Below, piece by piece: positions 1 through 5,305 of a stretch of 12,475 nt of DNA. Source of the stretch: Methanobacteriota archaeon. GTDB lineage: Archaea; Halobacteriota; Methanosarcinia; Methanosarcinales; Methanoperedenaceae. Every line of letters starts with the position of its first letter. Position 1 is the stretch's first letter. Position numbers and translations under genes: made by a program. A model generated the notes under the pieces. It saw only the letters and a list, made by a program, of their open reading frames with translations, had not been told where the DNA came from and did no database searches. The stretch is taken from contig JAHIFK010000203.1 in the NCBI GenBank assembly GCA_018900975.1, forward strand, positions 1 to 12,475, given 5' to 3'.

Positions 1-915
1 TAACGGTGTTGTCCTGTCGCGCTCACGAAACTCCCTGAACCTGTTGAGAGATCCTAAAAATCCATGACCTGAAGGCTCAAGCACAGGGTCTGCGATGATA
101 TTTGTGATACCTATCTTTCTTGCATGATCGATGTTGTGGAACAGGCTCTTGATATCAGCGGAACTGTCAGGGATTATGACAGATGCTGTGGAATTCCTGA
201 TAATGTTCTCTTTCAATTCATCCATATTCCTGGAATTCAGGCTAAGCACAATATCAATGCCTGTATCAAGGGCTGTATTTAGCAGGCATGGGTCGAGTGT
301 GTCCACGCTCAGAGGAACTGATGTGGCTGATCTTGCCGTGTGAACAGCAGTCCTTGCTTCTTCCTCTGTGGTATCAAGCGAGAGCCCCAGGTCGATGATA
401 TCAGCGCCCTGCTCTATGAAATACAGTATCCTGTTCGTGAGTTCTTTGTCGGATAAATGACCCGCATCAACCACTTCAGCCATCACTTTCATCCTGGAAT
501 TCCCGCCAAGTTTCATATTCCTGATAGACAAAGAAGCAGTGGAGCTTTCTTCAAGCTCTGCTGCTTTTTCAAGGGCGGAGTCCTTTCTTTTTTCTTTCAG
601 GAGTTCACATGCAGGGATATTTGCGGAAAAAACAGTATCATCCGCAAATGACAGCACAAAACCCAAATCAACTGCGTGTTTCGGACCAAGCCTCACTGGC
701 GTGTTTATTTCTTTCTCAAGTCCTGAATAATCACCCGACACAAGACCGGGGACAAGTATCAGGTCATACTTTTTTTGGGAAAGTGAGCGCCGCAGGAGGG
801 CGGGCGTGACAAACGCAGCAACCTCAACTCCGAGAACAAGTACGTCTGCGGCGGCATTGACAGATTTTTTTACAGCATTTTCTACCAGCCTGCCTGTAAC
901 CACGAGGATTTTCAT
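1..915 (-). CDS. Archaeal dihydropteroate synthase-like protein (partial, C-terminus off the left edge)
   Basis: The open frame starts at ATG 915-913 and gives 305 residues without a stop before the window edge. It resembles the archaeal dihydropteroate synthase-related family (TIGR00284), usually about 500 residues, so roughly 60% is visible. Residues 1-140 form the archaea-specific N-terminal part, beginning MKILVVTGRLVENAV. From about residue 143 (MKVMAEVVDAGHLSD) a TIM-barrel region like pterin-binding enzymes begins, with DIIDLGLSLDTTEEEA at 172-187 and PLSVDT at 201-206, comparable to the strand motifs of bacterial FolP. The family is found in archaea that lack bacterial FolP and is presumed to act in tetrahydromethanopterin/folate-type pterin synthesis; the exact reaction is inferred. 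The start is firm: a GGTGAT Shine-Dalgarno sits just ahead of it and overlaps the marC stop codon, with only 2 nt between stop and ATG. Confidence 0.88.
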   Translation of the reverse strand, partial: MKILVVTGRLVENAVKKSVNAAADVLVLGVEVAAFVTPALLRRSLSQKKYDLILVPGLVSGDYSGLEKEINTPVRLGPKHAVDLGFVLSFADDTVFSANIPACELLKEKRKDSALEKAAELEESSTASLSIRNMKLGGNSRMKVMAEVVDAGHLSDKELTNRILYFIEQGADIIDLGLSLDTTEEEARTAVHTARSATSVPLSVDTLDPCLLNTALDTGIDIVLSLNSRNMDELKENIIRNSTASVIIPDSSADIKSLFHNIDHARKIGITNIIADPVLEPSGHGFLGSLNRFREFRERDRTTPL

Positions 916-917
916 AA

Positions 918-1550
918 TCACCCCATATTAAAAATCCCTTTTATACCCGTAGAAATAAAATCCACAGCTATTGCAGCCAAGAATAGCCCCATAATTCTTG
1001 TCGTCACTAGCATACCGGTCACCCCAACAACCTTATTGAATGAATCGGCGTACCTGAAGATAAAGTAGGTGAGTAAGAAAGTAATCACGATGGCAACGAT
1101 CACCATCAGTTTCGAGCCGATCTCCTGCCCTGTCCTGATAAGGACTATTATAGTGGTAATCGCCCCGGGCCCGGTAAGCAGCGGCATCGCTATCGGGAAC
1201 ACAGATATGTTCTCCCTGATTTTTGCATCTTTTAACTCTTCATTTGTTATACTCTCACGCGATGTCCTTGCGAACAGCATGTCTATTGCTACAAGGAACA
1301 GCAGCACACCCCCTGCTACCCTCAGAGAATCCGCCGTGATATTAAAAATAATTAGGATAAGTTCTCCCAATATCGAAAATACGATCGCTATAACCCCTGC
1401 TATGAGCACTGAACGCCTGGCTGTGTATATCTTGTCCTCCTTGCTCATGGTCGTGGTCATTGAGATAAAGACCATTACGCCGCTGACAGGGTTAACTATG
1501 GCAAAAAGGGATGTGAAGGCATATATCAAGAATGCAATGTCAACGATCAT
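918..1550 (-). CDS. MarC family integral membrane protein
   Basis: The 210-residue protein starts at ATG 1550-1548. It has the MarC/UPF0056 pattern: an N-terminal helix with FAIVNPVSGVMVFISMT, several further hydrophobic segments (about residues 44-67, 73-90, 116-136, 145-165 and 185-205, roughly six helices in all), and the conserved FPIAMPLLTGPGAITTII stretch at about 117-134. Length matches the family. It sits in the cytoplasmic membrane. The physiological substrate is unknown; an early link to multiple antibiotic resistance was not supported. The stop codon overlaps the ribosome-binding site of the pterin-enzyme gene, so the two are probably co-transcribed and translationally coupled. Whether that means a shared role is unknown. 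A long frame on the opposite strand is a shadow of this gene. Confidence 0.92.
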   Translation of the reverse strand: MIVDIAFLIYAFTSLFAIVNPVSGVMVFISMTTTMSKEDKIYTARRSVLIAGVIAIVFSILGELILIIFNITADSLRVAGGVLLFLVAIDMLFARTSRESITNEELKDAKIRENISVFPIAMPLLTGPGAITTIIVLIRTGQEIGSKLMVIVAIVITFLLTYFIFRYADSFNKVVGVTGMLVTTRIMGLFLAAIAVDFISTGIKGIFNMG

Positions 1551-1607
1551 TATCTATACAGTATTGTTTTATGATATTGAATGTTTTGCTATTCTGCTTT
1601 TTGAATT

Positions 1608-1617
1608 ATTTATATAT
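1608..1617 (-). promoter_or_regulatory. Probable TATA box of the marC operon
   Basis: On the minus strand this reads ATATATAAAT, close to the archaeal TATA consensus. It lies about 60 bp ahead of the marC ATG, so a start about 25 bp downstream would give a leader of roughly 35 nt. No experimental support. Confidence 0.5.
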
Positions 1618-1697
1618 CTATCCAGAGTCAGTGAATAAAAAAAATTATTTAAGAAATAAAGAAAGTCACTTATAATCAGCCCGCACCCATTCATCAA

Positions 1698-1706
1698 TTT
1701 TATATA
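1698..1706 (+). promoter_or_regulatory. TATA box of the HTH-CBS regulator
   Basis: TTTTATATA is centred about 31 bp before the ATG at 1733. A start 25-27 bp downstream falls at about 1727-1730, so the mRNA is probably leaderless or nearly so. No Shine-Dalgarno is visible ahead of the ATG, which agrees. Confidence 0.65.
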
Positions 1707-1711
1707 CTTCT

Positions 1712-1728
1712 TATTACCCATAGTAATA
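1712..1728. promoter_or_regulatory. Perfect 6-bp dyad, candidate operator for autoregulation
   Basis: TATTAC (1712-1717) and GTAATA (1723-1728) are exact reverse complements separated by 5 bp. The dyad occupies the space between TATA box and start codon and covers the predicted transcription start. That is where a dimeric XRE-type repressor would block polymerase. The adjoining gene encodes such a DNA-binding domain, so autoregulation is the simplest reading; the binding itself is inferred. Confidence 0.5.
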
Positions 1729-1732
1729 TATT

Positions 1733-2290
1733 ATGTTCCTCCCTACACCTGAAGATTTCAAAAAACTGCGTCTTGAACTTGGTCTTACCCAGCACGATAT
1801 CGCTACACGCGCAGGCGTGAGCCAGCCACTGATAGCGCGCATAGAGTCGGGGGATGTTGATCCAAGGCTTTCGACCCTGCATAAGATATTCAATGCCTTT
1901 GACGCTGCGCGAAAAGAGAAGGTGCTTGTCAGAAGTGTCATGCATTCACCCATAATCCATACCACTTCGGACAGTTCTTTAGAGGATGCCGCAAGCATAA
2001 TGGAAGAGCACGGCTTTTCCCAGATGCCTGTAATTGACGGGGGAGTTCCGGTCGGCAGCATATCCACTGACCAGATAGTGGCGTCCATGACAGATCAGGA
2101 TATTAAGAAAGTCTCCCATCTTCTCGTTCGAAATATCATGGGCGAGTCTTTCCCCACGGTCTCTCCAACAACGGATGCAAATACGGTCTCAAGGATACTT
2201 GAGAAGAACCCGGCAGTGCTTGTCCTTGAGAAAGGGGTAGTGGTCGGCATGGTGACAAAGCACGATATAATGAAGATGCTGCGCGGGTGA
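1733..2290 (+). CDS. XRE-type HTH transcriptional regulator with tandem CBS domains
   Basis: The protein is 185 residues. Residues about 7-60 form an XRE/Cro-like helix-turn-helix, with LGLTQHDIATRAGVSQPLIA as the recognition unit followed by SGDVDPRLSTLHKI. Two CBS motifs follow: about 65-122 (VRSVMHSPIIHTTSDSSLED, then GGVPVGSISTDQIV) and about 128-184 (VRNIMGESFPTVSPTTDANT, then KGVVVGMVTKHDIMKML). Paired CBS domains usually bind adenine nucleotides or related ligands such as SAM, so this is probably a ligand-sensing regulator of a common archaeal type. The ligand and targets cannot be read from sequence. The gene is divergent from marC, with 182 bp between the two starts. A dyad over its own start suggests autoregulation. 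The ATG is supported by the spacing to the TATA box (leaderless arrangement). Confidence 0.93.
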   Translation: MFLPTPEDFKKLRLELGLTQHDIATRAGVSQPLIARIESGDVDPRLSTLHKIFNAFDAARKEKVLVRSVMHSPIIHTTSDSSLEDAASIMEEHGFSQMPVIDGGVPVGSISTDQIVASMTDQDIKKVSHLLVRNIMGESFPTVSPTTDANTVSRILEKNPAVLVLEKGVVVGMVTKHDIMKMLRG

Positions 2291-2302
2291 TAAACTCCCC
2301 CG

Positions 2303-2352
2303 GATGCCCGCAGGGCATACGTGTGTGCCATTCCCCAAAGTGTAGCTTTGGG
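2303..2352 (+). terminator. Two hairpins downstream of the HTH-CBS gene
   Basis: ATGCCC-GCA-GGGCAT (2303-2317) is a perfect 6-bp stem with a 3-nt loop. CCCAAAG-TGTAG-CTTTGGG (2334-2352) is a perfect 7-bp stem with a 5-nt loop. They begin 13 nt past the stop codon. They could end or protect the upstream mRNA, but no T-run follows either one, so they are not classical intrinsic terminators. They could also belong to the RNA locus that starts about 45 bp further on. Confidence 0.4.
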
Positions 2353-2369
2353 AGGATAACCCTAAATAC

Positions 2370-2377
2370 TTATAAAT
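2370..2377 (+). promoter_or_regulatory. TATA box of the putative structured RNA
   Basis: TTATAAAT, preceded by A-rich CCTAAATAC as a possible BRE, matches the archaeal promoter consensus well. A start about 25 bp downstream falls near 2396-2400, just where the GC-rich self-complementary stretch begins. No plus-strand gene starts there, so the promoter itself argues for an RNA product. Confidence 0.55.
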
Positions 2378-2395
2378 CAATACATTTTTGTTCCA

Positions 2396-2591
2396 GACCT
2401 ACGAAATCTGGGGCAAATCGTGTTGATAGGTCCTTGCGGGAGAACGGCAACGCCAAATCCATGACCGTACAGACAACCCCAATGCGGTACACGCGATAAG
2501 GCCTGATACTAGGGTTACGGCAACGGACAGCGGCATACGCCATCGGATGAAGTTCCGGGTTAGTGTCAGGCTACAGCAACCCTATTTTTTT
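2396..2591 (+). ncRNA. Putative free-standing structured RNA of unknown class
   Basis: This stretch is clearly more GC-rich than its flanks and lacks a convincing reading frame. Visible pairings: GACCTA 2396-2401 with TAGGTC 2427-2432; GCCTGATACT 2501-2510 with AGTGTCAGGC 2562-2571 (10 pairs, one G-U); hairpins GGC-ATAC-GCC near 2532-2541 and CAT-CGG-ATG near 2541-2549; CGGA 2524-2527 with TCCG 2554-2557. TAGGGTT 2510-2516 can pair with AACCCTA 2578-2584, which with the 10-bp stem would make an H-type pseudoknot. Alternatively GGGTT 2557-2561 pairs with AACCC 2578-2582 just before seven T residues (2585-2591), a terminator-like end. The 9-mer ACGGCAACG occurs twice, at 2444 and 2517. I do not recognise RNase P RNA, SRP RNA, a C/D box RNA or group II intron domain V. 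An omega-RNA-like remnant of a TnpB element is possible. Confidence 0.5.
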
Positions 2592-2803
2592 ATGAGTCGT
2601 ACCCTCATCAGATAGACGCATATCGCCAGGACTGCAATACCGTAAAACGTCTGGAATATGTTCTGGTATTTGTAGGTGAACCAGACACGAATAAGTTCTT
2701 CTATAGAGAAATATATCTTAAATACAGACAGTAATGCAAACAGCATTGCTATCAAGAACGTCCCTGTGTAAAAATAATCCTCTATTTTTTCTCGGTTTAC
2801 CAT
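2582..2803 (-). CDS. Small two-helix membrane protein (unknown)
   Basis: The 73-residue protein has a short charged N-terminus (MVNREKIEDYFYTG), a hydrophobic helix at about 14-33, a central polar/aromatic loop (about 34-50), a second helix at about 52-68 and a basic end RVRLIKK. I do not recognise a family. Its ATG overlaps the stop codon of the PGF-CTERM gene by one base (TAATG), and a strong GGAGGA Shine-Dalgarno lies 7 nt upstream inside that gene, so the start and the operon are well supported. It is probably a membrane partner of the surface protein, an inference from coupling only. Its stop codon overlaps the 3' end of the putative plus-strand RNA. Confidence 0.75.
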   Translation of the reverse strand: MVNREKIEDYFYTGTFLIAMLFALLSVFKIYFSIEELIRVWFTYKYQNIFQTFYGIAVLAICVYLMRVRLIKK

Positions 2804-3798
2804 TATGATCTCCTCCTTAAGGCAACAACAAGCATCAACGCAGCAGCAGCCGCGATCGCTTCAAATCCGGGTTCTTGTTTCATCCCCGTATCATATGGCG
2901 CGGTACCGGCAGCCATCGTCTCGCCAGATACAGTTAGTACTCCTCCCTCGCGAACGAACCTGGATACTTCAATGTTCATCGTCTTCTCCAGGCTCTCTTT
3001 TGGAACTGTCTTCGTGGGAGCGAGCATCAGTGCCTTCTCCCATGTATTTACCAGAACATCCCCTTTCCAGAGTTCCACTACCATCATGTAATTATATCCC
3101 TCAGGCACATCAAGCTGCACGCTTTTGACAGATGTAGCTTCACCTGCGATTACCCCGGTCTCTGAAGATCTCTTATCAGCCAGCAGGTTTGATTCAGCCT
3201 GCCGCGCCTTGACGATCATGTTCATGTTCTCGGATGGCGCAGCCCATTTGTTCTCAAGATATACATCAGACCTGATGGATGCACGTCCTGCTGAGGTTCC
3301 CATCACAATGAAATCTATGTTATTGACCGAGACGCCGCTTAGCTTTGCAACAGGTGTCAGCGCATTTAAACCCTTTATACCCACAGAACCGCTATCCCTG
3401 ATGCTGCCGTTATCATAAAGCAATATTTTTAAGTCGTAGTTTCCGTTCCTTTCAACTTTCAATTTAGCCGAAGCTTTCACAGTTTTATCCCCGTCGCTCT
3501 CAGGTATCGGGGTAGAAACCTCTGATTCATGCAATCCAGTATTGCTGTTTATCGCCCTGATAAGCATGGTAGCGTTCTTTGCCTTGCCTTCTCCGTGATA
3601 TATGTACGCTGTGACATTCACCTCGATAAGAGAACTGGTCACTTCCACGGGTTTTACATCCACTTCACGGATGGAAAATGAGGCAGAAGGTTTGTAGATA
3701 TTTTCATCTTGAAGAGCATCGCTATTCAACAGTACAATGGCAATTGATACCACAAATAATACTGCCACGATCGCTACAAGTAATTTTTCAGATTTCAT
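2803..3798 (-). CDS. Surface protein with PGF-CTERM archaeosortase signal
   Basis: The protein is 331 residues. An N-terminal hydrophobic segment (about 6-24, LLVAIVAVLFVVSIAIVLL) is a signal peptide or anchor. Two similar extracellular beta-rich repeats follow, at about 38-145 and 152-262, resembling the DUF7490 type seen in methanogen surface proteins. N-x-S/T sites such as NVT, NAT and NGS are present. The C-terminus is a textbook PGF-CTERM tripartite signal: PGFEAIAAAAALMLVVAL followed by RRR, starting near residue 310. Such proteins are cut by archaeosortase A and attached to a membrane lipid, so the mature form should sit on the outer face. The Thr/Ser/Ala-rich linker before PGF is short. 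Function beyond surface attachment is unknown. It heads a two-gene operon with the small membrane protein. Confidence 0.85.
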   Translation of the reverse strand: MKSEKLLVAIVAVLFVVSIAIVLLNSDALQDENIYKPSASFSIREVDVKPVEVTSSLIEVNVTAYIYHGEGKAKNATMLIRAINSNTGLHESEVSTPIPESDGDKTVKASAKLKVERNGNYDLKILLYDNGSIRDSGSVGIKGLNALTPVAKLSGVSVNNIDFIVMGTSAGRASIRSDVYLENKWAAPSENMNMIVKARQAESNLLADKRSSETGVIAGEATSVKSVQLDVPEGYNYMMVVELWKGDVLVNTWEKALMLAPTKTVPKESLEKTMNIEVSRFVREGGVLTVSGETMAAGTAPYDTGMKQEPGFEAIAAAAALMLVVALRRRS

Positions 3799-3826
3799 AA
3801 TCCCCGCTCAGAATAAGCTGCAATAG

Positions 3827-3836
3827 TTTATAAATA
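3827..3836 (-). promoter_or_regulatory. TATA box of the PGF-CTERM operon
   Basis: The minus strand reads TATTTATAAA, centred about 33 bp before the ATG at 3798. The predicted start near 3806 leaves a leader of under 10 nt. A weak GGGGATT precedes the ATG. Confidence 0.6.
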
Positions 3837-3870
3837 TTACTGGTTGAAAATCTCGCTTGATCCTCTTTCT

Positions 3871-5148
3871 TTAATTTTGCATCTCGTTATCGCCGTGCTC
3901 TTCAATAATGGAATCAAGCATGAAATACTTCTCAACAAACCTCTTCAGTTCCTCATCAGAGATACATGAGATCCTCTTTTCCTCATTATACAATCTCTGA
4001 ATGTCACTCTGGATAGCCTTCACACGCCAGTCATTCTTATCGATCTTAGATTCGACATGCATTAGTTCGTTAAGACTCTCCTCGACTTTAAAGCGTATCA
4101 CTTCAAGACCCGATGAATCCCCTATCAACAACTGCCTCTTTCCGCCAACTACCTCAGGCGGGAATGGTTCATAGGTAAAGGGATTCTTTATGATACCTGC
4201 AGTATGTATCCCGCTCTCGTGGGCAAAGATGTTCCTCCCTACCACTGATTTATTACGCGGCACCCTGATGCCGATCTCTTTTTCCATGTATCTCGCAAAT
4301 TCTGTCAGGGATTGTAAGTCGTACTTCTGGAAACCTTCAACACGCTGCATCAGCAACAGGGCGACTTTCTCAAGCTCAGCATTGCCTGCTCTCTCGCCTA
4401 TTCCCAGGAACGTCAGGCTTGACCAGTTCGCGCCATACCAGTATCCTGCGATCGAGCATGCCACCGACATGCCAAAATCATCATGGATATGCGTTTCTAT
4501 GTTTTTTGACCCTATTTCCCGCAATCTCTTGACCATGTGAGGTATGCCGTACGGCTCATCCACATCAGGGAAAGGAAGACCAAAACCCACAGTATCGCAA
4601 AGGCGTATTATACAGTCGGGGTCGATCTCAAGCAATTTTTCAATAAGGGGAAATACAAAACCTTCGTTATCTGCGCGTGTCATATCCTCGATATGCGCCC
4701 TTGTCCGAAGGCCATGATCAACTGCGTATTGAAGCGCATCTGTATACTTCTTCTCTGCCTCTTCCCGGCTTGCCAATCCCATCTTATCGATCATATGCGA
4801 GTCGGAAACAGACATCAAAATACCTGTTTCCTTAATACCGTCCATGCTCAATACAAAATCAATATCCTTTGGATTTGCCCGCGCCCATCCTGTAACCTCA
4901 GGGAACTCGAATCCTGTGTCAAGCATTACCCTGACCGCTTCCCTGTCCCTGTCATTAAATACAAACGTTTCAAGCTTTTCTATACCTATCCTGTGAAGAT
5001 AATCATATATCTTGAGCTTATGCCTCTTTTTCATCACTATTCCCGGCATCTGCGAGCCGTCGCGGATAGTGCTGTCGCTTATAAAAATGTCCTGTCCCAG
5101 AGGAAGTTTTATCCGGGGGAGGTCTTCGTATGATCTGTATACTTTCAT
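3871..5148 (-). CDS. Re-citrate synthase-like / homocitrate synthase family enzyme
   Basis: The 425-residue DRE-TIM metallolyase condenses acetyl-CoA with a 2-oxoacid. Motifs: FISDSTIRDGSQMPG (22-36; Arg29 and metal ligand Asp30 by family analogy), HIHDDFG (220-226, metal-binding His pair 220/222), LGIGERAGNAELE (248-260) and HESGIHTAGI (310-319). There is no C-terminal LeuA allosteric domain, which argues against an ordinary feedback-regulated isopropylmalate synthase. The segments PEVTGWARANPKD, KETGILMSVSDSHM and IEDMTRADNEGFVFP resemble my memory of the clostridial Re-citrate synthases more than LeuA or AksA. If so, it makes citrate from acetyl-CoA and oxaloacetate for 2-oxoglutarate and glutamate synthesis. 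Homocitrate or citramalate synthase remains possible. The family is certain, the substrate is not. A TATA box 23-32 bp ahead of the ATG predicts a leaderless mRNA. Confidence 0.85.
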   Translation of the reverse strand: MKVYRSYEDLPRIKLPLGQDIFISDSTIRDGSQMPGIVMKKRHKLKIYDYLHRIGIEKLETFVFNDRDREAVRVMLDTGFEFPEVTGWARANPKDIDFVLSMDGIKETGILMSVSDSHMIDKMGLASREEAEKKYTDALQYAVDHGLRTRAHIEDMTRADNEGFVFPLIEKLLEIDPDCIIRLCDTVGFGLPFPDVDEPYGIPHMVKRLREIGSKNIETHIHDDFGMSVACSIAGYWYGANWSSLTFLGIGERAGNAELEKVALLLMQRVEGFQKYDLQSLTEFARYMEKEIGIRVPRNKSVVGRNIFAHESGIHTAGIIKNPFTYEPFPPEVVGGKRQLLIGDSSGLEVIRFKVEESLNELMHVESKIDKNDWRVKAIQSDIQRLYNEEKRISCISDEELKRFVEKYFMLDSIIEEHGDNEMQN

Positions 5149-5170
5149 TGGGTGACTGATTGTTATTGGA

Positions 5171-5180
5171 ATTTATATTA
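5171..5180 (-). promoter_or_regulatory. TATA box of the Re-citrate synthase-like gene
   Basis: The minus strand reads TAATATAAAT, centred about 27 bp before ATG 5148. The predicted start coincides with the start codon. There is no Shine-Dalgarno, consistent with a leaderless transcript. Confidence 0.6.
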
Positions 5181-5197
5181 CTTGTGGTTTTGGAATT

Positions 5198-5208
5198 GCC
5201 TGTCAGGC
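5198..5208. promoter_or_regulatory. Odd palindrome in the divergent promoter region
   Basis: GCCTG-T-CAGGC is a perfect 5-bp dyad about a single central base. It lies roughly 20 bp upstream of the TATA box of the minus-strand synthase gene and 60 bp upstream of the TATA box of the carbonic anhydrase gene. It is a possible regulator site. Short dyads arise by chance, so this is weak. Confidence 0.25.
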
Positions 5209-5267
5209 TTTATTTTTATATTTTCTGCTTATATGGTTTTGCGTCTCCCTAGAACGATTTCAAAACA

Positions 5268-5275
5268 TTTATATA
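5268..5275 (+). promoter_or_regulatory. TATA box of the carbonic anhydrase gene
   Basis: TTTATATA predicts a transcription start near 5296-5298. An in-frame ATG at 5282 would lie upstream of that start and could not be in the mRNA. This favours the ATG at 5306 with a leader of about 8-10 nt. Confidence 0.65.
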
Positions 5276-5305
5276 CGAAAAATGACAAGCATCGATGCGT
5301 TGGCT

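Noticed and set aside
1069..1638. 189-codon open frame on the plus strand
   Set aside because: It lies antisense to the marC-family gene, and its translation has no family features. The minus strand gives a clear membrane protein with a coupled downstream gene.
2287..2499. 70-codon open frame on the plus strand across the RNA-like stretch
   Set aside because: It crosses two hairpins and a TATA box, has no ribosome-binding site, and its composition is unlike neighbouring proteins. A structured RNA explains the bases better.
2375..2548. 57-codon open frame on the minus strand opposite the putative RNA (starts near 2546)
   Set aside because: No Shine-Dalgarno or promoter was seen, the composition is odd (rich in Arg and Cys), and no domain was recognised. 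Probably fortuitous openness of GC-rich sequence, though a homology search could change this.
2396..2591. Group II intron, RNase P RNA or SRP RNA
   Set aside because: No domain V-like hairpin with the catalytic triad in the right setting, no RNase P conserved cores (GAGGAAAGUC-type), no SRP helix 8 pattern, and the length is too short for a group II intron.
4537..5133. 198-codon open frame on the plus strand
   Set aside because: It is a shadow of the Re-citrate synthase-like gene, which shows all family motifs on the minus strand.
5282..5305. Upstream in-frame ATG for the carbonic anhydrase
   Set aside because: It lies upstream of the transcription start predicted from the TATA box at 5268-5275. 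The ATG at 5306 gives a normal signal peptide.
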